Assembly: GCF_003815535.1 (NCBI RefSeq)
Contig: NZ_RPFZ01000001.1
Location: forward strand, 1,302,001 to 1,366,000
Length of the DNA stretch: 64,000 nucleotides
Source of the DNA: Aurantiacibacter spongiae
GTDB taxonomy: Bacteria; Pseudomonadota; Alphaproteobacteria; Sphingomonadales; Sphingomonadaceae
Direction: 5' to 3'
Under the pieces are notes generated by a model that was not told where the DNA came from, did no database searches, and was given only the letters and a program-made list of their open reading frames with translations. Positions 6,571-15,553 of this stretch are shown in pieces. The first letter of the stretch is position 1, and every line of letters begins with the position of its first letter. A program made the translations under genes and the position numbers.

Positions 6571-8895
6571 ATGGCATACTGGCTCGCCTCCGACCCTGCA
6601 GGGCACGAAACCGATACCATTCAGCGCTTCGACCCGCGTTTCTGGACCATTGATTTTCCGCGCCCGGAAATGGCCACGGTCTTCACCCTCGCACCCGACG
6701 CGCTGCGCGTGACCTGCGACTTTCAGCACCGCGATGCGCTGGTCGGCCTGATCTGGGAAAGCGAGGATCGCTACGATCACCCGTTGCTCGCCTACGAGAG
6801 CGACCGCGACTACGGCTACACCACGCTGTCGTTCGACTGGCAATCCAGCGCCGGCATCCTCCCGCTCGACCGCGTTCACGGCCCGACGCTCACGATCGAG
6901 GGACGCGATGCGGCGGGGGTGCCACGCAGCTGGTACGTGCGGCTGTGGAACTATGCGGCGGGCACGGCTGTCGAAGCGCGCATCACCTTGCCCTTCGACG
7001 ACCTGCGTGACGGATGGGATGGAACCGGCGAGCGCGTCCATCCCCATGACATCGACCGGATGTTCATCTCGCTGGTCCCGCCCGGCTACGATCCGGCCGA
7101 TCATGCGCTGCTGGCGGAACACGGCATCGGCCAGATCACCTTGCGAAACATCCGCTGCGACGGCGATCGCTCGATGCTCGGCGTCGGCGACGTCATGGTT
7201 CCGCCGCACGGTACCGGAATGGCCACCGCCTACGACGACAGCTACAACCTCACGCCAGAGCGTGTGGTGCGCAACATCATGCAGCTCGGCTACCGGGGAC
7301 GGGTCGTCCATTATGTCGGGATGAGCCACTACTTCCAGCTGGTCCACGCGGCGGGCGGGGCGTTGCTGGTCGATCCGGCGGGCACGATCTGCGCACCGTG
7401 CCGGCAATGGCACATGGCCTATTTCGCGTCCTGCAAGGCGGTCGGCCTGCAGCCCGTCGCATCCCTTTCCTACGAACTGTTCGACGCCCATTGTCCCGGG
7501 GACTGGAAGCAGAGAGCGTTCGACGGCAGCCCCGCGCTGACCGGCTGGGAGCCGCCCTCCACGTTGCTGTCCCCCGCCTCCGATGCCGCCATGCGCTGGC
7601 TGCAGGACGTGGCCGCGGGATTTTGCGCGCTGTTCCGTTTGCGCGACGTGCCGGTCGAATTCCAGATCGGCGAGCCGTGGTGGTGGATCGCCCCCGGCGC
7701 AGGCATCTGCCTCTACGATTCCGGCATACGGGCCATCCGTTCGGACACGCCGGAGATCGCTGACCTGATCGCGCCGCTGGAAGTTGCGCAGCGCGACTTT
7801 CTCGACTGGGCGGGCGACATGCTCGGTCGTTCGGTCATCGCCCTGCGCGACCGCGTTCTGACCGAGACGGGCGGCGGGGCGGTGACGCATCTGCTGCTGT
7901 TCACCCCGACCCTTCTCGATCCCGAGCGGCCGGATCTGCGCCGCGCGCTGCTGTCGGACAGATGGCGCTATCCGGCCTTCGACCGGTTGCAGCTGGAGGA
8001 TTACGACTGGCTGACCGGAGGGGCCGAGGCGCTGCGCCGCAACGGGTACGCGGCGATGGACGCGGCGCTCGGCTATCCGGTCGAGAGCCAGGATTACCTT
8101 GCCGGTTTTGTGCTGCGACCCGCGGATGCGGAGCGCTTCTGGCGGTTGATAGACGCAGGGCTGGACGAGGCGACGGCCCGCGGCGTGGGCCGCACCTTCG
8201 TCTGGGCGCTGCCGCAGGTCGCGCGGGACGGATATGTCCGCCTGCCCCTTTCACCGGAGAATCTTGTGAACCCTTTCGACGATGTACTCTATCCGCTCGC
8301 GCTGGGGCGCGATGCCGGGGTAAGCCCCGAATTCTCGACCAGCATCGCCTTGACGGCCTCGGGCCACGAACGGCGCAACAGCCAGTGGAGCGATGCGCGG
8401 CTGCACTACGACGTCGGACCGGGCATCCGCAGCCACGCCGAGCTTGGCATACTGCTCGAATTCTATCGCGCCCGTCGCGGTCCGGCGCGCGGCTTCCGGC
8501 TGGAGGACCCGTTCGACTTCAGTTCCAGCGGGCTGACCGGCACGCCCACGGCGACCGACCAGCTCATCGGCACGAGCGACGGGCTGACGGCCACGTTCCG
8601 ACTCGTCAAATCCTACGGCGGCGGCTCCGAACCGCAGCAGCGCATCATCACCCGCCCCCGCGCAGGCACGATCATCGTCAGCGTCGACGGTACGACCAGC
8701 AGCGCCTGGACGCTGGAAGAGGGCGGCCGGATCGTGTTCCGCGACGCGCCGCCCGCAGGCGCGGCCATCAGGGCGGGTTTCCTGTTCGACGTGCCGGTGC
8801 GCTTTGCCGAGGATCGGCTCGACATCACCGGCGCAACCTTCGCCGCCGGCGAAGCGCCGTCAGTGCCACTGATCGAACTGCGCGAGGCGGTATGA
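6571..8895 (+). CDS. Large tail protein with C-terminal DUF2460 (GTA g12 fused; non-contractile tail-sheath-like)
   Basis: A 774-residue protein, three to four times the length of RcGTA g12. Residues about 566-774 match the DUF2460/TIGR02217 family (NPFDDVLYPLALGRDAG, ELGILLEFYRARRGPARGFRLEDP), which forms the distal tail. Residues 1-150 look like a beta-rich domain (WESEDRYDHPLLAYESDRDYG). The middle, about 200-560, is rich in aromatic residues (VGMSHYF, SLSYELFDAHCPGDWKQRA, EPWWWIAPGAG, LEDYDW) and resembles a TIM-barrel. I recall similar proteins being named non-contractile tail sheath proteins but cannot verify that here. A good internal start precedes the DUF2460 part. It overlaps the next gene by four bases. 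Confidence 0.8.
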   Translation: MAYWLASDPAGHETDTIQRFDPRFWTIDFPRPEMATVFTLAPDALRVTCDFQHRDALVGLIWESEDRYDHPLLAYESDRDYGYTTLSFDWQSSAGILPLDRVHGPTLTIEGRDAAGVPRSWYVRLWNYAAGTAVEARITLPFDDLRDGWDGTGERVHPHDIDRMFISLVPPGYDPADHALLAEHGIGQITLRNIRCDGDRSMLGVGDVMVPPHGTGMATAYDDSYNLTPERVVRNIMQLGYRGRVVHYVGMSHYFQLVHAAGGALLVDPAGTICAPCRQWHMAYFASCKAVGLQPVASLSYELFDAHCPGDWKQRAFDGSPALTGWEPPSTLLSPASDAAMRWLQDVAAGFCALFRLRDVPVEFQIGEPWWWIAPGAGICLYDSGIRAIRSDTPEIADLIAPLEVAQRDFLDWAGDMLGRSVIALRDRVLTETGGGAVTHLLLFTPTLLDPERPDLRRALLSDRWRYPAFDRLQLEDYDWLTGGAEALRRNGYAAMDAALGYPVESQDYLAGFVLRPADAERFWRLIDAGLDEATARGVGRTFVWALPQVARDGYVRLPLSPENLVNPFDDVLYPLALGRDAGVSPEFSTSIALTASGHERRNSQWSDARLHYDVGPGIRSHAELGILLEFYRARRGPARGFRLEDPFDFSSSGLTGTPTATDQLIGTSDGLTATFRLVKSYGGGSEPQQRIITRPRAGTIIVSVDGTTSSAWTLEEGGRIVFRDAPPAGAAIRAGFLFDVPVRFAEDRLDITGATFAAGEAPSVPLIELREAV
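8256..8268 (+). promoter_or_regulatory. Candidate internal ribosome binding site and GTG start for a separate DUF2460 protein
   Basis: Inside the large tail gene, GGAGA at 8256-8260 is followed after five bases by GTG at 8266, in frame at codon 566. Translation from there gives a 209-residue protein beginning at the DUF2460 boundary, about the length of stand-alone RcGTA g12. Ribosome binding sites of this quality are uncommon within coding sequence. Whether it is used is untested. Confidence 0.4.
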
Positions 8896-9713
8896 GTCGG
8901 ACCTTTTTCGCCGGCGAACTGGACAACGTCGCGACGTTCTGGCGGGTCCAGCGGCGTGACGGCGTGCTGTTGGGCTTTACCAGCCACGACCGCGACCTGA
9001 CGACTGGCGGCATCACCTATCGCAGCGCACCGGGCATGGTGCCATCGGCGATTCGCCGCACCGCGGACCTCGACCGCGACAGCGTGGAGGTGCGCGGAGT
9101 ACTCGCCCACGACGCTCTCTCGGCGCAGGATCTGGCCGATGGCCGCTTCGCCGGCGCGCGGATCGCGATCGGCGTGATCGACTGGCAGACTGGCGAAACC
9201 GCCACTCTCTTCCACGGCGAACTGGGAAGCGTAACGCAGGAAGACGGACGCTTCGAAGCGGAATTGCGCTCCGCCAAGGCTAGCCTCGAGGCGGACCTCG
9301 TACCGCGCACCAGCCCGACCTGTCGCGCCGCATTCTGCGACAAGGCGTGCCAGCTGAGCCCGGCGCGCTTCACCCACGCGGCGCGGCTGTCCGGAATAGA
9401 AACGGCCGAAAACCGCGTCCGGTTCGATGTCGCGCCGGATGGCGATGCCATGCTGCACGGGCAGGTACGCTGGATCGACGGGCCTCACGCCGGCCTTGCG
9501 ATGACCGTGCTCGAAGCGGGCGCCGATGGCCTCGTGCTGGACATCCCGCTCGCGGAGACGTTGTCCGCCGGCGTGCATGCGATCCTGCGCGAAGGGTGCG
9601 ACCACACTATCGCAACCTGCGCCGGACGGTTCGGCAACGCCGCCAACTTCCAGGGCGAGCCGTTCCTGCCCGGCAACGATCTGCTCGCGCGCTATCCCGC
9701 GGCGTCGCGATGA
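8892..9713 (+). CDS. DUF2163 tail hub protein (GTA g13-like)
   Basis: A 273-residue protein of the DUF2163/TIGR02218 family. In RcGTA this forms the tail hub between the distal tail and the tip. The N-terminus (ATFWRVQRRDGVLLGFTSHDRDL) and the C-terminal Cys region are typical. Cysteines at C144, C149, C153, C236 and C243 could hold a metal or Fe-S centre; I recall an iron-sulfur cluster in the RcGTA hub, but this is not verified here. The ATG overlaps the previous stop, and its own stop overlaps the next ATG. Intact. Confidence 0.88.
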   Translation: MSRTFFAGELDNVATFWRVQRRDGVLLGFTSHDRDLTTGGITYRSAPGMVPSAIRRTADLDRDSVEVRGVLAHDALSAQDLADGRFAGARIAIGVIDWQTGETATLFHGELGSVTQEDGRFEAELRSAKASLEADLVPRTSPTCRAAFCDKACQLSPARFTHAARLSGIETAENRVRFDVAPDGDAMLHGQVRWIDGPHAGLAMTVLEAGADGLVLDIPLAETLSAGVHAILREGCDHTIATCAGRFGNAANFQGEPFLPGNDLLARYPAASR

Positions 9714-10114
9714 CGCCCGGACCCGAGGCCTTTGCCGAGGCCGCCCGGGGAATGACGGGTGCACCGTTTCGCTGGCTTGGCCGCGACCCTAGGACGGGTC
9801 TCGATTGCCTCGGGCTGGTCGCTGCGTCCCTGACGGCCATCGGGATCGCAGTCCCCCCGCTCCCGCGCTATGCCGCCAGGATCATCGCCATCGACCGCCT
9901 GACCGCGCTCCTGCCGCAGGTGGGTCTCGCCCCCGCGACAGGCCCGGACCGGATTGGCGATGTGCTGCTGCTGCAACCCGGCCCGGCGCAGTATCACCTG
10001 GCGATCCGCGCCTCGCCCGGCACCATCGTTCATGCCCATGCCGGCCTGCGCCGCGTCACCGAGAGCCCCGCGCCCGCGCCCTGGCCGATCGTTGCGCGCT
10101 GGCGCCTTTCCTGA
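9710..10114 (+). CDS. NlpC/P60-family peptidase (GTA g14-like)
   Basis: A 134-residue cysteine peptidase thought to cut peptidoglycan during DNA entry. The catalytic Cys is in TGLDCLGLV (C33). A His in QYHLAI (H96) fits the catalytic His position and a second lies in VHAHAGL (H108). The family normally starts with an APFRWLGRDP-type motif, seen at 18-27. It is translationally coupled to the DUF2163 gene (ATGA). Intact. Confidence 0.85.
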   Translation: MTPGPEAFAEAARGMTGAPFRWLGRDPRTGLDCLGLVAASLTAIGIAVPPLPRYAARIIAIDRLTALLPQVGLAPATGPDRIGDVLLLQPGPAQYHLAIRASPGTIVHAHAGLRRVTESPAPAPWPIVARWRLS

Positions 10115-10133
10115 CCACCACGAAAGTTTCCTC

Positions 10134-12317
10134 ATGGCTACACTCGTACTCACCGCCGTCGGCACGGCCATCGGCGGTCCGCTCGGCGGGGCGCTCGGTT
10201 CGCTCGTCGGCAGCCGTATAGACGGCGCCCTGTTCGCCCCCGCCGACCGCGAAGGATCGCGTCTTCGCGAACTCGCCGTCACGACGTCGAGCTACGGTTC
10301 TCCCGTTCCACGCCATTTCGGCACCATGCGCGCATCCGGCACGATCATCTGGGCAACCGATCTCGTCGAATCGAGCGAGGAAACGGGCGGAGGCAAGGGC
10401 CGCGGGTCGACCACCACCTACAGCTACTCGATTTCCTTCGCGGTGGCGCTCGCCAGCCGGCCCATCCGCGCGGTGCGCCGCATCTGGGCGGACGGGAACC
10501 TGCTGCGCGGCACCGCGGGCGATCTGAAGGTCGCGGGCACCTTGCGCGTTTACGAAGGTCGCCGCGATCAGCCGGTCGATCCGCTCATCGCCTCGGCCGA
10601 GGGCATATCGTGTCCGGCCTTCCGCGGCCTCGCTTATTGCGTGTTCGAGGATCTGCAGCTGGCGGAATTCGGCAACCGTATACCGGCGCTCACCTTCGAG
10701 ATCGTCGCCGATGACGGTGATGTCAGCCTGGCGCAGATGATCGCCCCCGCGGCTCCGGTCGCTGCGGTGCACCGCGACCTGACCGCGCTCATCGGCTATT
10801 CGGACGAGGGCGGCCCGGTGCTCGGCCTCCTGTCCTCGGTCGACCGGTTGTATCCGATCGCCTGCGACGCGGGCGGCGAAACCCTGGCGATTTCCGACGG
10901 GGCGCCCGAAGGCGGGCCGGTTGCCGCCCTTCCGCCCCCCGTCGTCGATACGACCGGCGACGCCTTTGGCCGCACGCAGGGCCGCAGCATTCAGCTTCGC
11001 GCCGATTCCCGTTCGGTACCGGAGGGATTGCGCTACTACGACATCGCGCGCGACTATCAGCCCGGACTGCAACGCGCCGGCGGACGGGCACGCAGTGGCG
11101 GGCAGCGACTCATCGAATTTCCCGGCGCGCTGCGGGCCTCCGACGCGCAGCGCCTCGCGGATGACGCGGCGCAGCGGGCGGATACGGCGCAGGAGCGGCT
11201 GTCCTGGCGTATCGCCGAACTCGACCCGGCCTTGACCCCCGGCGCGATCGTGGCGGTCCCTGACCGGCCGGGCCGCTGGCGGATCGAGGGCTGGGGATGG
11301 CGCGAAACCGGCGTGGAACTCGATCTGCGCCGGCTTCCATGGCACCGCGCGAAAGCGCGTGCGGTCGATGCGGGACAGGCGCTCGCTCCGCCCGACCTCG
11401 TCGCCACGCCCACCCTGCTCCAGGCCTACGAACTCCCCTAGGACGGCATCGGCAACGCCGCCGACCGCCGTGTCTTTGCCGCGGCGAGCTCGGCCAGCGC
11501 GGGATGGACCGGGGCCGTCCTCTACGCCGAGGAAGGGGGCAGTCTGCGCCCCCTCGGCGCCACCGGGTCGCGCCGCAGCGTGTTCGGCAAGACCCTCGGC
11601 GCCCTGCCGCCCTCCAGCGCGGTGCTGCTCGACCGCCTGGCGGTAATGGAAATCGAACTGGTCGCGGCGGATTTCGCCCTGCGGTCCTGCACGAGCGAGG
11701 ATCTTGCCGGCGGCGCCAATCGCGCGCTTATCGGTGAGGAGGTGATACAATTCCTCGAGGCCGCTCCGCTGGGAGAGCGCCGCTGGAGGCTTTCCGGCCT
11801 GCTTCGCGGTCGCGGCGGAACCGAGCATCGTGCCGTCCTGGGTGCGGACGCCCGGAGCCCTTTCGTGTTGCTCGACGACCGGCCCAATGCCCTCGATCCC
11901 GACATTGTCGGCTCCGCCGGGATGCTGGCCGCCATCGGGCTTGCGGATACTGATCCGGTGCTCGCCCCCATCGCCAATGCGGGCCTGAGCCGGACGCCGC
12001 TGGCCCCGGTTCACCCGCGCCGGTTCCGGCTGCCCGCGGGCGGCATGACGCTCGCCTGGACCCGGCGTGCGCGCGGGGCGTGGCGCTGGACGGACGGCGC
12101 CGACGTCCCCCTCGTCGAGGACAGCGAAAGCTACGAGATCGGCGTGGGCGCGCCGGACCGGCCGGATCTCGGCTGGCAGGTGTCCGAACCCACGCTCGCT
12201 CTGTCCCCAGCTACGCTCGAAAACCTCCGCCGGGATCATTCCGGCAAGCCGCTCTGGGTACGTCAGATCGGCAGCTTCGCGCGTTCGCAACCCCTGCTCC
12301 TTCTCACCATCGATTGA
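10134..12317 (+). pseudogene. GTA host-specificity / tail-tip protein (g15-like) interrupted by an in-frame amber codon
   Basis: One reading frame runs from the ATG at 10134 to the TGA ending at 12317 (728 codons) but has a TAG at 11439-11441, codon 436. Before it are a Gly-rich start (GTAIGGPLGGALGSLVGSRIDG) and a conserved tail-tip body (SYGSPVPRHFG, FAVALASRPIRAVRRIW). After it the same protein continues (DGIGNAADRRVF through LWVRQIGSFARSQP). The codon replaces what is probably a conserved Trp in ELPWDG, so TGG to TAG by one base fits. TAG is a normal stop elsewhere in this window. The product is truncated unless the codon is suppressed or an artefact. Confidence 0.85.
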
Positions 12318-12324
12318 GGCCATC

Positions 12325-12784
12325 ATGACCGATCCCGTCACTTACCAATCCGCTACCGCCCGCCATGCCTTGCCCAACCTGTTCGCGGGGCAGGCGCAGA
12401 AGGAGTTCACGGTCAACGAGGCGCTGGCGCTGATAGACGCCCTGCTGCATCCGGTTATCGAGGGCGAGGCGGATACCCCGCCCACCTCGCCGGAAAACGG
12501 CGAATGCTGGCTGGTAGGGGCCGGCGCGACCGGCGCCTGGATCGGTCGGGACGGCCGCATCGCCTGCCGGCAGGCCGGCACGTGGCTGTTTGCCGCGCCC
12601 GTGACCGGAATGACCGTGCTCGACTTGCAATCGCTGCAGCTCATGCGCTTTGATGGCGACTGGCGCCGCGCCGTCCGCCCCCCCCGCGCCTGCGGGCGGA
12701 GCGGTCGTCGACGCGGAGGCGCGAACGGCGATCGCCGAACTGATCGAGGCCCTCGCCGCGGCTGGCGTCATTCCGCCCGGATGA
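12325..12784 (+). pseudogene. DUF2793 tail-associated protein, frameshifted in a poly-C run
   Basis: From the ATG at 12325 the protein reads as DUF2793, commonly last in sphingomonad GTA clusters: ARHALPNLFAGQAQKEFTVNEALALIDALLHPV, then GECWLVGAGATGAWIG and WLFAAPVTGM. The frame runs into a run of eight C at 12678-12685. With seven C the frame would continue as PPAPAGGAVVDAEARTAIAELIEAL and stop at 12784, giving 152 residues. As sequenced, the frame reads a nonsense Arg-rich tail to 12804. This is either a real slippage mutation or a homopolymer sequencing error. Function is unknown; it is a likely fibre or surface-binding part. Confidence 0.75.
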
Positions 12785-12845
12785 CGGACCCTTTGCGGCC
12801 GTGACCCGTTGGCGGTGGACAGCAGGAACGGAAGGACCCTCCGCC

Positions 12846-13373
12846 ATGAACCGCATGACGCTCGCCCTTGCAGGCCTCGCCGCCGTCTCGACCGCCGGTT
12901 GCCAGACGGCCTACGAGAACACCGCCGACGAGATCGGCACCGCCACCATCGAGAACCGCGCCGGTCAGCAGGTCGGGATCGCCCGTATGTATTCGCTGGG
13001 CGGAGAGGTTACGATGACGGCCTCGTTCAACGGCCTGCCCGACGGTACGCACGCAATTCACCTGCATCAGACGGGCAATTGCAGCGCACAGGATTTCACC
13101 TCCGCCGGCGGCCACCTCAACCCCGGCAACAACCAGCATGGCACCCGCAATCCGCAGGGCGCGCATCTCGGCGACCTTCCCAATTTCGCTGTCGAGAACG
13201 GCGTCGGAACGGTCAGCACGATCCTGCGCGGAACGCGCGACCGGATCGCTCCTGCCATCTTCGACACCGACGGCACCGCCATCGTGGTGCATGAAAGCGA
13301 AGACGACTATCGCACTGATCCCGCCGGGGACGCAGGCAGCCGTATCGCCTGCGGCGTGGTGCGGCGCGGTTAG
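12846..13373 (+). CDS. sodC: Copper-zinc superoxide dismutase, exported
   Basis: A 175-residue exported Cu,Zn superoxide dismutase that removes superoxide in the periplasm. The N-terminus MNRMTLALAGLAAVSTAGC is a signal peptide, probably a lipoprotein type with Cys19. All metal ligands are present: H72 and H74 (HLHQTGNC), H90 (GGHLNP), H98 (NQHG), H107 and D110 (AHLGDLPN), and H149 (VVHE). The disulfide pair is C79 and C169. AAGGAC lies upstream of the ATG at 12846. It follows the degraded GTA cluster on the same strand but has no apparent link to it. It converges with queC. Confidence 0.93.
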   Translation: MNRMTLALAGLAAVSTAGCQTAYENTADEIGTATIENRAGQQVGIARMYSLGGEVTMTASFNGLPDGTHAIHLHQTGNCSAQDFTSAGGHLNPGNNQHGTRNPQGAHLGDLPNFAVENGVGTVSTILRGTRDRIAPAIFDTDGTAIVVHESEDDYRTDPAGDAGSRIACGVVRRG

Positions 13374-13391
13374 ACAGCGGCGGCCGGGGGA

Positions 13392-14087
13392 CTACCGGGG
13401 CGCTGCTGCGTAACGCGTGGCGTCCGCCACCCCCGCCTCGGCAAATCCCCGGATGCGCAGGCGGCACGAATCGCACAGCCCGCAAGCTTCCCCCGACGGG
13501 GCCGGGTCGTAGCATGACCAGCTCCACGCCGGATCGAGATTTAGGCGGGCGCATTCGCGGGCGATGTCTGCCTTGGTAAGATGCTGGAGCGGCGCGTGGA
13601 TCGCGAAGGCTCCATCCTCCATTCCCTGCTTCGTGCCGAGCCGGGCGGTTTCGGCGAAGCTGGCGATGAATTCGGGGCGGCAATCGGGATAGCCCGAATA
13701 ATCGAGCGCGTTCACACCGATGAAGATGTCTCGCGACCCGCAACTTTCGGCGAAGGCGGTGGTGAGCGCGAGGAAGACGAGATTGCGCGCCGGGACGTAG
13801 GTTACCGGAATCTCCTCCCCCACGCCGTCCTTCGGCACGTCGATATCGGCCGTGAGCGCCGACCCGCCGAATTGTCGCAGGTCTAGCGGAAGGACGACAT
13901 GCCTCTTCACCCCTAGCCTATGCGCGATCGCCCTCGCCGATTGCAGTTCGCGCTTATGGCGCTGCCCGTAATCGATCGACAGCGCGGCGACCTCGAAGCC
14001 GTCCTCCCGCGCGAGGGCTGCGCTCACCATCGAATCGAGCCCGCCGGACAGCAGGACGACGGCGGTGGCGGCGGGCGTGTCGGTCAT
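13392..14087 (-). CDS. queC: 7-cyano-7-deazaguanine synthase
   Basis: A 231-residue enzyme that converts 7-carboxy-7-deazaguanine to preQ0 with ATP and ammonia, in queuosine biosynthesis. The PP-loop is SGGLDS (14-19). SIDYGQRHKREL and VPARNLVFLALTTAFAE are family signatures. The zinc site is C192, C202, C205 and C208 (SCYDP then ACGLCDSC). No other queuosine gene is in the window. It converges with sodC across 18 bases with no clear terminator. Confidence 0.96.
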   Translation of the reverse strand: MTDTPAATAVVLLSGGLDSMVSAALAREDGFEVAALSIDYGQRHKRELQSARAIAHRLGVKRHVVLPLDLRQFGGSALTADIDVPKDGVGEEIPVTYVPARNLVFLALTTAFAESCGSRDIFIGVNALDYSGYPDCRPEFIASFAETARLGTKQGMEDGAFAIHAPLQHLTKADIARECARLNLDPAWSWSCYDPAPSGEACGLCDSCRLRIRGFAEAGVADATRYAAAPR

Positions 14088-14139
14088 GCGACCCGGCTAG
14101 GTCCGATCCGGATGGTTAGCAAGGGGATGCTAGGACCGG

Positions 14140-14541
14140 TCAGCAACCGCCGGTGCGCCGGGCCTCGCCCTCTATGACGAAGGGGCGCCCGCCGTGAATG
14201 CCCTGGCTGCGTATCTGCACCAGCTCGCTGCTTTCGCGGCGGATGGTGGTGCGGCCATAGCCGTTCCCGCGGCAGGTGTACTGCACCGTTACCTCGCGCG
14301 GGTCGTCCTGCACCACGAAGCGCTCGCAGCCGGGATTGCGGTGCCGCAGCTGGATGAACTCGCGGCCCGTGCGCACGCAGATGCGGCGGTTCTCGCCATC
14401 CGAGCGGGTCCGCAGCAGCCAGCTGCCCTTTTCCAGCCCGCCGAGCATGGCGAGGCCGGGTGCTTGCGCGGCGACCGGAAAGGCCGCGGCAGCCGCGACC
14501 GCAGCGACACCCAGAAGACGAACCATGACCTTCATCACCAT
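14140..14541 (-). CDS. Exported hypothetical protein (DUF3617-like)
   Basis: A 133-residue protein with an N-terminal signal peptide (VRLLGVAAVAAAAAFPVAAQA). The mature part has GSWLLRTRSDGENRRICV and four cysteines (RIC, GCE, TCRGNGYG, C-terminal GGC). The layout resembles small DUF3617 periplasmic proteins, but the similarity is weak and I would not insist on it. ATGs at 14541 and 14535 are both possible starts. It lies between hslO and queC on the same strand. Confidence 0.6.
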   Translation of the reverse strand: MVMKVMVRLLGVAAVAAAAAFPVAAQAPGLAMLGGLEKGSWLLRTRSDGENRRICVRTGREFIQLRHRNPGCERFVVQDDPREVTVQYTCRGNGYGRTTIRRESSELVQIRSQGIHGGRPFVIEGEARRTGGC

Positions 14542-14619
14542 TAGAAACCCCGTTTGGTCACCCCGACCATGCCCGGTGGGGGTGAACGATCAGTTGCTCT
14601 CTGCCCGCGGCGTGCCGCG

Positions 14620-15516
14620 TCAGTCCTGAATGGCAAACTGCTTCGAACAAAACGCGCAGTCGACCAGGATTATCCCGTCTTCGTTCACCATTTCGCGCCG
14701 GTCTTCCTTGGGAAAGCGCGCCAGCACCTGCTCGTAATAGCTCTCCGAACAACGGCATCCCTTCGCCAGCTCCGTTCCCGGATTGATCAGGACCCTGTCC
14801 TCTTCATGGTAGAGCCGCCAGACGATTTCTTCCAACGGCAGTGACCGTTCGACCAGTTCCTCGTGGCGCAGGCTGCCGGCCAGCACCTCGACATGCTCCC
14901 ATTCGGGATGATCGAGCTGCACGTGCAACCTTTCGCGTCCTTCCTCGCCCTCGGGCATGTGCTGCACCAGCAGGCCGGCGGCCAGCGTGCCCTCCGGTCC
15001 GTCGCTGATCGCGGTGCGGATGAGGGTCGGAACCTGCTCGCTCTGGAAGAAGTAGTTCTCGACCGCGCGAGAGAGCGAGGCACCCTCCAGCGGTACGATG
15101 CCCTGATAGCGCTTGCCGGTGCGGGCAATATCGAAGGTGATCGCCAGATGTCCGCTGCCGAACAGGGTCTGCAAGGTCGGGCTGGCTCCGGCATAGGCCA
15201 CCCGCTCCGCATCGTGCTGGACATAGCCGCGCAGCATCCCCGCGCGATAATCGCACACCAGCAGGCTCGCAATTCCGCCCCTGGACTGGATCTGCACGGT
15301 CAGCTGATCGTCGTCCTCCTTCAGCAGACCGCCCATCAGCGCCGTCAACACCAAAGCCTCGGCAAGTGCATGGCGGATCGCCTTGGGATAGTCGTGCGCC
15401 GCGAGGATATTCTCGAGCACCGGCCCCAGTCGCACGACGCGGCCGCGACTGTTGCGGCCAGGAATGGCGAATGCCAGCAATTGATCGGAAAAAGTCTGAC
15501 TCTGCGTATTGTTCAT
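14620..15516 (-). CDS. hslO: Redox-regulated chaperone Hsp33
   Basis: A 298-residue cytosolic holdase that is switched on by oxidation. The zinc redox switch is at the C-terminus: CRC in AKGCRCSESYYEQVL and CAFC in ILVDCAFCSKQF, giving the CxC...CxxC pattern. The core has LTALMGGLLKEDDDQLTVQIQ and YFFQSEQVPT. The ATG at 15516 (MNNTQSQTF) is preferred over one nine bases upstream. It lies 37 bases after argF on the same strand, so it may be the last gene of argD-argF-hslO. Confidence 0.93.
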   Translation of the reverse strand: MNNTQSQTFSDQLLAFAIPGRNSRGRVVRLGPVLENILAAHDYPKAIRHALAEALVLTALMGGLLKEDDDQLTVQIQSRGGIASLLVCDYRAGMLRGYVQHDAERVAYAGASPTLQTLFGSGHLAITFDIARTGKRYQGIVPLEGASLSRAVENYFFQSEQVPTLIRTAISDGPEGTLAAGLLVQHMPEGEEGRERLHVQLDHPEWEHVEVLAGSLRHEELVERSLPLEEIVWRLYHEEDRVLINPGTELAKGCRCSESYYEQVLARFPKEDRREMVNEDGIILVDCAFCSKQFAIQD

Positions 15517-15553
15517 CCCGCGCATATGGGGCCGCGGCGCGCCAATAAAAGTG

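Noticed and set aside
11580-12317. A separate gene starting after the amber codon
   Set aside because: It lies in the same frame as the upstream part and continues the same protein. There is no ribosome binding site near its first ATG.
10056-12341. A 761-residue minus-strand frame opposite the g15-like gene
   Set aside because: The plus-strand frame holds conserved GTA tail sequence; the minus frame has no recognisable protein.
1-13000. The whole GTA-like cluster as an integrated temperate prophage
   Set aside because: No integrase, excisionase, repressor, replication gene or flanking repeat is seen, and the gene order is that of RcGTA-like elements.
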